Assembly (NCBI GenBank): GCA_050331575.1
Contig: JBHJGS010000037.1
Location: forward strand, 1-16,816
Direction of reading: 5' to 3'
Origin: JBHJGS01 sp050331575
GTDB taxonomy: Bacteria; Pseudomonadota; Alphaproteobacteria; Sphingomonadales; Rhodothalassiaceae
Length of the DNA stretch: 16,816 bases
In this document: in pieces, positions 1 to 5,755 of the stretch
Layout: every line of letters starts with the position of its first letter
Numbering within the stretch: position 1 is the first letter of the stretch
Position numbers and translations under genes: made by a program
The notes under the pieces: generated by a model
What the model was told of the DNA's origin: nothing
The model's database searches: none
Seen by the model: the letters and a program-made list of their open reading frames with translations, nothing else

Positions 1-48
1 GACCTCAGCAGTGCGATTGCTGCGCTCTCCCAACTGAGCTACGGCCCC
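1..48 (-). tRNA. tRNA-Ala (anticodon CGC), 3' part beyond the window edge
   Basis: Read on the minus strand, the gene starts GGGGCCGTAGCTCAGTTGG, the usual bacterial tRNA-Ala 5' half with its D-arm. A 5-bp anticodon stem (CAGCA/TGCTG) closes the loop ATCGCAC, giving anticodon CGC, which reads alanine codon GCG. The 5' end is at 48. The T-arm, the 3' acceptor strand and any CCA lie beyond position 1 and cannot be checked. It lies downstream of tRNA-Arg in the same orientation, but a terminator between them suggests separate transcription. Confidence 0.93.
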
Positions 49-67
49 GGACGCTGCGGGAACCTGC

Positions 68-96
68 CGGATACAGGAGCCAAGACCCCTGCGCAA
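68..96 (-). promoter_or_regulatory. candidate promoter of tRNA-Ala
   Basis: On the minus strand there is TTGCGC (96-91), a 17-nt spacer and TATCCG (73-68), ending 20 nt before the tRNA-Ala 5' end. The -10 matches the sigma-70 consensus at only three of six positions, so this is weak. It is listed because the upstream terminator implies that tRNA-Ala needs its own promoter. Confidence 0.3.
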
Positions 97-212
97 GAGG
101 GCGTGCGCCCAGCCTCACCATTTTTTGCAGCGGCCCCAGCCTCCGCGCTATGCCCGCGGCGCTGACGGCCAATCGCGGCTGCGAGCGACCAGCCGGCCCA
201 ACAGAATGAGTG

Positions 213-236
213 AAAAAACCAGGCTCAACGCGAGCC
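213..236 (-). terminator. rho-independent terminator after tRNA-Arg
   Basis: On the minus strand, directly after the tRNA-Arg CCA end, a 5-bp stem GGCTC/GAGCC with loop GCGTT is followed by TGG and a run of six T. The position, 5 nt past the tRNA 3' end, and the T-tract fit an intrinsic terminator. The stem is short, but the context is right. Confidence 0.75.
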
Positions 237-240
237 AAAG

Positions 241-317
241 TGGCGCGCTCGGGAGGATTCGAACCCCCGACCCCCAGATTCGTAGTCTGGTGCTCTATCC
301 AGCTGAGCTACGAGCGC
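241..317 (-). tRNA. tRNA-Arg (anticodon ACG)
   Basis: This is a complete 77-nt cloverleaf on the minus strand. The acceptor stem is GCGCTCG/CGAGCGC, the discriminator is G, and CCA is encoded at 243-241. The D-arm contains AGCTGGATA. The anticodon stem CCAGA/TCTGG closes the loop CTACGAA, giving anticodon ACG, read as ICG after deamination and serving CGU/CGC/CGA arginine codons. The T-arm has GGTTCGAATCC. It is followed by an intrinsic terminator. Confidence 0.97.
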
Positions 318-384
318 CTCTCGCCGAGACCAGGCGGGCTCGCGCGGCAACCCAGGCGTGGGGCCCGGCGCCGAGCGAGCGCGT

Positions 385-414
385 ACACTAGGTCCGGCAT
401 GGCCGGCAATGCAA
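385..414 (-). promoter_or_regulatory. candidate promoter of tRNA-Arg
   Basis: On the minus strand there is TTGCAT (414-409), an 18-nt spacer and TAGTGT (390-385), about 68 nt before the mature tRNA-Arg 5' end. That would leave a leader for 5' processing by RNase P. The -10 match is poor, so this is a suggestion from position and partial consensus only. Confidence 0.3.
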
Positions 415-471
415 GCGCTTTTCTTTCACACCCTGTTGAGCTTAACCGGCCGCCGGGCTAAGTCGCAGCAT

Positions 472-864
472 ATGCGCCTGCTTTTGCTTTTTCCCCTTGC
501 GCTGCTGCTAAGCGCCTGTGCCACCGGCGAATGGCCGCGCCTGGCCGACCCGTTGCCGCCCGTGGCCGAACGCAACCAGCCGCTGTTGGAATTGGCCACC
601 CCAAGCCCCCCGGGCCGCGCCCTGGCAGGGCTGGAACCGCCGGCAGAGGTGCGGGCGCAGGTGGCGCAGGACCGCAAGGCCTATGCGCAGATTGCCGATG
701 GCGATCGCCTCGGCGCGCAAATGCTGCTGACGCGGCTGTCTCACGCCGCCGCCACCCTAGCGCGTTTGGCCGATCTGTCCGACGATGCGAGCCTGGCGAT
801 CCAGGCGCGGGATCTCGGCCAATTCGTTCGCAACGAACGGCTCAGCCGGCTGGCGGCGCGCTGA
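472..864 (+). CDS. small lipoprotein of unknown function
   Basis: The encoded protein has 130 aa. The start was chosen at 472 because it gives a textbook lipoprotein signal: M-R, a run of Leu/Ala, and lipobox L13-S14-A15 before C16. The reading frame is open farther upstream, but that would bury the signal. No clear Shine-Dalgarno precedes the ATG. The mature part is a Pro-rich segment (about 23-60) followed by a predominantly helical Ala/Leu/Arg-rich segment (about 60-130). I recognise no domain; the likely location is a membrane anchored by lipid at C16. The last 23 bp overlap the convergent peptidase gene. Alternative: only the lipobox supports function, so this is annotated as hypothetical. 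Confidence 0.75.
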   Translation: MRLLLLFPLALLLSACATGEWPRLADPLPPVAERNQPLLELATPSPPGRALAGLEPPAEVRAQVAQDRKAYAQIADGDRLGAQMLLTRLSHAAATLARLADLSDDASLAIQARDLGQFVRNERLSRLAAR

Positions 865-1759
865 GCGCCTTGGCAATCGCGCGCACCATCGCGTCAGCCG
901 CCATGGTGCCGGCCAGGGCCAGGGTCTGCGCCAGATCCGCCGGCGCAACCGCACGCGCACCGGTCGCCACGGCGAACACCGTATCCCCATCGAACGGCGT
1001 GTGGATCGGCCGCAGCGCCCGCGCCAAGCCGTCTTGCGCCATCACCGCCAGGCGCTTGGCGGCGGCCTTGTCCAACGCCAGATCGGTGGCGACCACGCCC
1101 AAGGTGGTGTTGGTGCCGATCAGCCCGGCCTTGGGAAACGGGATCACGGCCGGATCGATCGCCGGCCCGCCGGCCGCCGGCAGTGCCTGACCGAAGGCAT
1201 TGACCACGGCCAGCGCCGAGACGGTGGGGCCGTCTGACCCGACCAGGCTGGCCGAGCCCAAGCCGCCGGCACGCGCGCCGCAGCGCGCGCCCAGCCCGGC
1301 GCCGATCGGTCCGTGCCGGGCGGACGCATCGGCCGCGGCACAGGCGGCCTCGGCCAGGCCGGGATAAGGCGAGCGGGTCCAGGCCTTGTCACCGCCATTG
1401 CGCAGGTCGAACAGCACGGCGGCGGGCACCACCGGCACTGGTCGCGGCGCGATCGGCAGGCCGATGCCGCGCGCGCTGAGCCAGGACACCACCGCGTCGG
1501 CCGCCGCCAGGCCGAACACCGACCCGCCCGACAGCACCAGGCCGTGCACCCGCTGCACCAGGCAATCGGGCGCCAGCGCATCGGTCTCACGCGTGCCCGG
1601 GCCGCCGCCGCGCACATCCACCGCCATCACGATCGGCTGATCGGGCAGCACCACCGTCACGCCGGTCAGCACCGAGCGGTCCTCGGCATGGCCGAGCGCC
1701 AAGCCGTCGACATCGCAGAAACTGTCGGTGGCGCCGGGGCGCACGGGCACGTCTGTCAT
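842..1759 (-). CDS. P1 family peptidase (S58, DmpA/L-aminopeptidase-D-esterase-like)
   Basis: The encoded protein has 305 aa and no signal peptide, so it is probably cytoplasmic. Visible family motifs are VLSGGSVFGL (75-84), G-P-I-G-A-G (150-155), GTNTTLGVVATD (215-226) and HTPFDGDTVFAVATG (253-267). In this N-terminal-nucleophile family the chain cleaves itself just before a conserved Ser/Thr; T218, after N217, is the expected cleavage site and nucleophile. Members remove N-terminal residues from small peptides, amides or beta-peptides, but the substrate here cannot be read from sequence. The ATG at 1759 was chosen because it gives a normal family N-terminus; the frame stays open much further upstream, but that part is antisense to ggt. 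It is divergent from the gamma-glutamyltransferase gene (114-bp gap), and its 3' end overlaps the lipoprotein gene on the other strand. Confidence 0.92.
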   Translation of the reverse strand: MTDVPVRPGATDSFCDVDGLALGHAEDRSVLTGVTVVLPDQPIVMAVDVRGGGPGTRETDALAPDCLVQRVHGLVLSGGSVFGLAAADAVVSWLSARGIGLPIAPRPVPVVPAAVLFDLRNGGDKAWTRSPYPGLAEAACAAADASARHGPIGAGLGARCGARAGGLGSASLVGSDGPTVSALAVVNAFGQALPAAGGPAIDPAVIPFPKAGLIGTNTTLGVVATDLALDKAAAKRLAVMAQDGLARALRPIHTPFDGDTVFAVATGARAVAPADLAQTLALAGTMAADAMVRAIAKALSAPPAG

Positions 1760-1805
1760 GATCGCATCGCCATGGCGCAGGCATGCCACCGGCGTCAATG
1801 CCCGG

Positions 1806-1833
1806 TTGCGCCGGCCGCCGCGGCGGCTATCAT
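1806..1833 (+). promoter_or_regulatory. candidate sigma-70 promoter of ggt
   Basis: TTGCGC (1806-1811), a 16-nt G+C-rich spacer and TATCAT (1828-1833; five of six matches to the -10 consensus) would start transcription near 1840, giving a leader of about 34 nt. The spacer contains the palindrome CCGCCGCGGCGG. It lies in the 114-bp divergent gap and points at ggt. Confidence 0.42.
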
Positions 1834-1873
1834 GCCGGCTGACCTTCCCCCGCGCTTGGAAGAGGGCTGAGCG

Positions 1874-3622
1874 ATGCGCCGACTGTTGCTGTTCATGTCG
1901 ATCCTGTCGATCCCGTTGAGCGCTCAGGCGCGCGAGCCGGTCAAGGCGCCGGCCATCGCCCAGGAGTATATGGTCGCCAGTGCGGATCCGCGCGCCACCG
2001 CGGCGGGTCTGGCGATGCTGGCGAAGGGCGGATCGGCGGTGGATGCCGCGATTGCGGTGCAAGCGGTGCTGGGTCTGGTCGAACCGCAATCCAGCGGCAT
2101 CGGCGGCGGCGGTTTTCTCATGCATTATGACCCGGGCAGCGGCGAACTGATCGCCTATGACGGCCGCGAAACCGCCCCGCGCGGCCTGGACCCCAGCCTG
2201 TTTTTGGACGATCGCGGCCAGCCCTTGGGCTTCTTTGAAGCGGCCCTGGGCGGTGCGGCGGTCGGCACGCCCGGCGTCATCGCCATGCTGGAAATGGCGC
2301 ACAAGGAACAAGGCCGGCTGCCATGGGCGGATTTGTTCGCGCCGGCGATCGCGCTGGCCGAGGACGGCTTCGAGATTACCGAGCGGCTGCACGACTCTGC
2401 GGCGCGGGCGGCGGGCTGGTTTGAGCGCACCGGCGCGGATCTGGCCGATGTTGGCGCCTTTGCGGACTATCTGTTCACCGACGATGGCGCCGCCAAGCCG
2501 GTGGGCACGGTGCTGAGAAACCCCGCCTATGCCCTTACCCTGCGCGCGGTGGCCAGCGGCGGTGCGGCCGCCTTCTATACCGGCCCGATCGCCGAGGCGA
2601 TGGTCGCGGCCGTGCAGACCGCTGATCTGCGCCCCGGCGCGCTATCGCTGACCGACCTGGCGGAGTATCAGCCGGTCAAGCGCGATCCGGTGTGCGGCAG
2701 CTACCGCGCGGTGCGTCTGTGCTCCATGGGACCGCCCTCCTCCGGCGCCACCACCATGCTGGCGATCCTGGGCATTCTGGAAGGCTTCGATCTGGCCGAG
2801 GCGGGCGTGCAAACGCCGGCTTCGGTGCATCTGTTCGCCGAGGCCAGCCGCTTGGCCTACGCCGACCGCGGCCGCTTCGTCGCCGATCCCGCCTTCGTGC
2901 CGGTGCCGACCAAGGGCCTGATTGACCCGCAGTATCTGTCCCTGCGCCGCCAACAGATTGATCCGGATCAGGCCATGGACAGCGTGGCGCCGGGGCCGGT
3001 GCCGCGCGAAACCGCCGCGCAGTGGGCCGATCATGACGGCATCGACTATCCAGCGACCTCGCATATGACCATTGTCGACGCCATGGGCCGGGTCGTCTCC
3101 TTCACCACCACCGTGCAGATCGGCTTTGGCAGCTATGTCATGGCCGAGGGCTTCTTGCTGAACAATCAGTTGACCGATTTCTCCTTCCGCCTGCGCGACG
3201 AGGACGGCACGACCATCGCCAACCGGCCCGAACCGCTGAAGCGCCCGCGCAGTTCGATGACCCCAACCATCGCCTTCGACGCAAACGGCGACTTCGCCTT
3301 CGCCATCGGCTCGCCCGGCGGCGGAAACATTTTGAGCTATGTCGCCAAGGCGGTGATCGGCTTGATCGATTGGGACTTGACCGTGCAGCAGGCCATCGCT
3401 CTTCCCAATATGGTCGATCGCGGCGCGACGGTTTGGCTGGAGGAGGACACACCACTGGCGGAGCTGGCCGAGCCGTTGCAGGCAATGGGCCACGAGGTCA
3501 GCCTGCGCGGCATGCGCTCCGGCCTGCACGGCATCGTCGCGGTGCGCGATGGCGAGGGCCGGCTCTTGCACTATGAAGGCGGGGCAGACCCGCGCCGCGA
3601 GGGAGTGGCCGCGGGCAAATGA
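1874..3622 (+). CDS. ggt: gamma-glutamyltransferase (glutathione hydrolase), secreted
   Basis: The encoded protein has 582 aa, the normal length for bacterial GGT. It transfers or hydrolyses the gamma-glutamyl group of glutathione and related compounds, usually in the periplasm. A Sec signal peptide is clear (MRRLLLFMSI, then cleavage about A19/R20 after AQA). Key motifs are DGRETAP (96-102, substrate-binding Arg98), PPSSGATTM (287-295), and TSHMTIVD (395-402), where Thr395 aligns with the autoprocessing nucleophile that begins the small subunit. Also present are SSMTPTI (460-466) and GSPGGGN (479-485). The start has a good Shine-Dalgarno (GGAAGAGGG, 7 nt before the ATG). It stands alone on the plus strand, followed by a 432-bp gap. 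Small variants of the family act on other gamma-glutamyl amides, so glutathione is the default rather than a proven substrate. Confidence 0.96.
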   Translation: MRRLLLFMSILSIPLSAQAREPVKAPAIAQEYMVASADPRATAAGLAMLAKGGSAVDAAIAVQAVLGLVEPQSSGIGGGGFLMHYDPGSGELIAYDGRETAPRGLDPSLFLDDRGQPLGFFEAALGGAAVGTPGVIAMLEMAHKEQGRLPWADLFAPAIALAEDGFEITERLHDSAARAAGWFERTGADLADVGAFADYLFTDDGAAKPVGTVLRNPAYALTLRAVASGGAAAFYTGPIAEAMVAAVQTADLRPGALSLTDLAEYQPVKRDPVCGSYRAVRLCSMGPPSSGATTMLAILGILEGFDLAEAGVQTPASVHLFAEASRLAYADRGRFVADPAFVPVPTKGLIDPQYLSLRRQQIDPDQAMDSVAPGPVPRETAAQWADHDGIDYPATSHMTIVDAMGRVVSFTTTVQIGFGSYVMAEGFLLNNQLTDFSFRLRDEDGTTIANRPEPLKRPRSSMTPTIAFDANGDFAFAIGSPGGGNILSYVAKAVIGLIDWDLTVQQAIALPNMVDRGATVWLEEDTPLAELAEPLQAMGHEVSLRGMRSGLHGIVAVRDGEGRLLHYEGGADPRREGVAAGK

Positions 3623-3760
3623 TCGCGGCGCGCTGCGAAACCGTTCAAGAAGGGTGCGCGCGCACAGCAGCCACGGCGCTCTCCACGGCGATCGCGCCTC
3701 GGTGCGTGGCGGTCTCCGCTTAAGCACCCGCTCAGCGGACCGTGTTCCTAGAAGCTTGAC

Positions 3761-3853
3761 ATGTTCAACCGATTGATCGGGGTCGCGACTGATCCGATCG
3801 CAGCCCCTCTCCTGTTTGCGGCCCCGAAGCGCGGCCGGACCGGGCATAACTGA
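3761..3853 (+). CDS. possible 30-aa small ORF, unproven
   Basis: ATG at 3761 opens a 30-codon frame beginning MFNRLIGVATDP and ending in the basic run KRGRTGHN. Third positions are mostly G/C, as in the neighbouring genes. AGAAG lies 7 nt upstream, a marginal Shine-Dalgarno. Nothing is recognised in it. Because palindromes occupy its 5' end, it may simply be regulatory DNA with an open frame by chance. Confidence 0.2.
   Translation: MFNRLIGVATDPIAAPLLFAAPKRGRTGHN
3769..3789. repeat. adjacent short palindromes, possible operator
   Basis: CCGAT-TG-ATCGG (3769-3780) is followed by GTCGCGAC (3782-3789). GATCGG at 3775-3780 could also pair with CCGATC shortly downstream (about 3794-3799). Such clustering in a gap suggests protein-binding sites or an RNA hairpin, but no regulator is known. 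Confidence 0.35.
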
Positions 3854-3982
3854 ACGCTGTTTCAGCCAAAATTCAAAGATTAACGCAATGACGCGCAAAT
3901 GCTCAGGCCCCGGCGGTCAACACCCCGGCGGATGAACGCCTGACGCAATCGTGCGGTCAAACAGGAAAATCCTTTCGTGGCT

Positions 3983-4015
3983 TTAACCATTAGGCAAATT
4001 GCCGTCGCCTAGATT
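3983..4015 (+). promoter_or_regulatory. candidate promoter of the secretion operon with a CtrA-like box
   Basis: TTAACCAT (3983-3990) equals the 8-mer half-site described for the alphaproteobacterial cell-cycle regulator CtrA. It sits in the -35 position relative to TAGATT (4010-4015; four of six matches to the -10 consensus). Transcription would begin near 4022, about 33 nt before the first gene. The second CtrA half-site is poor (GCAAA in place of TTAAC), so regulation by CtrA is only an inference. Confidence 0.35.
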
Positions 4016-4054
4016 GCCCGGCGTCACGCTCCCCCTTGGCCCCGGCACCGCGCA

Positions 4055-5755
4055 ATGAGCCACGCCAACCACGCCCGCTTTCGCCTGTCTCACCCGATCG
4101 CCCAGGTGAAGCTGCCCTTGGCGTCGCCGGCCGTCTTGGTGGCCAGCTTGGCGAGCAATCTGCTGGCATTGGCGCTGCCACTGGTGGTGCTGCAGGTCTA
4201 TGATCGGATCATACCCAATGCCGCGCTATCCACGCTCACCTTGTTGGTGTGCGGCATGCTGGTCGCCTTGTTGCTGGATTTGCTGGCAAAGACCGCGCGC
4301 GCCTATCTGACCGGTTGGGCCGGGGCCCAGTTCGAGCATGAAGTGGCCCGGCGCATGCTGGACAAATTGCTGGCCGCACGCATCGACGCGGTGGAGAATG
4401 TGCCCGCCGGCAAGCATTTGGAGCGGCTGGCCAGTATTGAGAAAGTGCGCGACTTTTATGCCAGCCAAGCCAGCCTGGCGTTGATCGACGCGCCCTTCGT
4501 GCTGATTTTCCTGGGCTTGATGGCGCTGATTGCGGGCTGGTTGGTGCTGATCCCGGTCAGCCTGCTGCTGATTGCGATCGTCTTGTCGGTGCGGCTGGGC
4601 GAGGCGCAGCGGCGCGCCTTGGACGCCCGCGCCGTGTGGGACGACCGCCGCTACAATTTCATCATCGAGGCGCTGTCGGGCATTCACACTGTCAAGGCCT
4701 TGGCGATGGAGCGGTTGATCGAGCGGCGCTATGAGCGGCTGATGGAAGCTAATGCCCGCGCCGGAATCGATGTCAATCGCCTGGCCGGCATGGCGCAATC
4801 CGTCGGCACGATCTTCTCGCAGATTACCATGGCCAGCGTCGCCGGGCTGGGCAGCCTTCTGGTCTTGAGCGGGCACCTATCGATCGGGGGGCTGGCCGCC
4901 TGTACCATGCTGGCCGGGCGGACTGTGCAACCGGTGCTGCGCTTCATGGGCTTATGGACCCGGTTTCAAGCCGTGGGCACCGCGCGCGAGCAAATCGAAC
5001 AGATCGACGCCCTGCCCGCCCAACCGCGCGGCGAGGTGCCGCTGACCGGCTTTGACCGGATGAAATTGGACGGCGTTGGCTTTCGCTACGGCCCGGGACA
5101 GCCGTGCGTGGTCAATGAGATCTGCCTGGATTTCGGCCCCGGAGACATTATCGGGATCACCGGCGGCAACGGCTCCGGCAAGACCACACTGCTGCATTTG
5201 ATGATGGGCAGCTTGACCCCGACGCAAGGCAGCGTGCGACTGAACGGCCGGCCGCCCACCGATTACAGCGCCGACAGTCTGGGCGAGCAGATTGCCTTTC
5301 TGCCGCAGCGCCCGGTTCTGTTCAATGGCACGGTGCTGGAAAACCTGACCATGTTCCAGGTCAAGGAGCATTGGCAGGAGGCAGTGGATTTGGCCGAAAA
5401 GCTTGGCTTGGACCAGGTCTTTGCGCGCATGCCCAATGGCTATGATACCCGCGTGGGCGACACCGCCGCCTCGGTGCTGCCCGCCGGTGTTGCACAACGT
5501 ATCACCGTGGCCCGCGCGCTGGTCCGCCGGCCCAAGCTGATCTTGTTCGATGAGGCCAATACCGCGCTGGACGGGAACAGCGATGCGCAACTGCGCGACG
5601 TGTTGGACGCCTATCGCGCCCAGTCGGCCATGGTCCTGGTCAGCTTCCGACCATCCCTGCTGCGCATTGCCGACCGGCGCTATACCCTGGCCCGGGGCCG
5701 CCTGATCGAACACCCCACCCCCGATGCGGCCGACTTGAAGGGGTCTGCGGCATGA
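4055..5755 (+). CDS. type I secretion ABC half-transporter (TMD-NBD) with degenerate motifs
   Basis: The encoded protein has 566 aa. Transmembrane domain: helices about 25-50, 58-78, 142-180 and 250-290, with the stretch ALPLVVLQVYDRIIPN typical of HlyB/LapB-type exporters. The nucleotide-binding domain starts about 337. It has an intact Walker A (GGNGSGKTT, 370-378), Q-loop Q418, Walker B with catalytic Glu (LILFDE, 495-500) and D-loop (ALD, 504-506). Two motifs are abnormal. The LSGGQ signature is L475-P-A-G-V, and the H-loop is V-S-F531-R-P-S with Phe where His is expected. There is no N-terminal peptidase domain. Its stop overlaps the next ABC gene (ATGA), so the two probably form a heterodimeric inner-membrane exporter. 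No good Shine-Dalgarno precedes the ATG at 4055; a GTG shortly downstream, at about residue 18, is an alternative start. Confidence 0.93.
   Translation: MSHANHARFRLSHPIAQVKLPLASPAVLVASLASNLLALALPLVVLQVYDRIIPNAALSTLTLLVCGMLVALLLDLLAKTARAYLTGWAGAQFEHEVARRMLDKLLAARIDAVENVPAGKHLERLASIEKVRDFYASQASLALIDAPFVLIFLGLMALIAGWLVLIPVSLLLIAIVLSVRLGEAQRRALDARAVWDDRRYNFIIEALSGIHTVKALAMERLIERRYERLMEANARAGIDVNRLAGMAQSVGTIFSQITMASVAGLGSLLVLSGHLSIGGLAACTMLAGRTVQPVLRFMGLWTRFQAVGTAREQIEQIDALPAQPRGEVPLTGFDRMKLDGVGFRYGPGQPCVVNEICLDFGPGDIIGITGGNGSGKTTLLHLMMGSLTPTQGSVRLNGRPPTDYSADSLGEQIAFLPQRPVLFNGTVLENLTMFQVKEHWQEAVDLAEKLGLDQVFARMPNGYDTRVGDTAASVLPAGVAQRITVARALVRRPKLILFDEANTALDGNSDAQLRDVLDAYRAQSAMVLVSFRPSLLRIADRRYTLARGRLIEHPTPDAADLKGSAA

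Larger units (their letters stand above)
3623..4054. other. intergenic region between ggt and the secretion cassette
   Basis: This 432-bp stretch has no confident gene. The first part is G+C-rich with a GTGCGCGCGCAC palindrome near 3656, but no T-tract terminator after ggt. The middle carries adjacent palindromes at 3769-3789 and a weak 30-codon ORF. The second half is noticeably more A+T-rich (about 3850-4015), as expected for a promoter region, and has a TTAACCAT box at 3983. The long ORFs crossing it on the minus strand are antisense to ggt and do not look coding. Confidence 0.7.

Noticed and set aside
1..317. tRNA genes as an integration site of a mobile island
   Set aside because: No integrase, no direct repeat of the tRNA 3' end and no change of coding style next to them within the window.
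842..2392. A 516-codon minus-strand frame that would extend the P1 peptidase far upstream
   Set aside because: Codons beyond 1759 are antisense to ggt and its promoter, low-complexity in translation, and family homology starts at the ATG at 1759.
3756..3784. TTGACA at 3756 as a -35 element
   Set aside because: No -10-like hexamer occurs at 16-18 bp downstream; that position is GGGGTC.
2642..3898. A 418-codon minus-strand frame across the ggt 3' half
   Set aside because: Antisense shadow of the GGT gene: Gly/Arg/His-rich translation, no motif, no ribosome-binding site. High GC makes such long antisense frames common.
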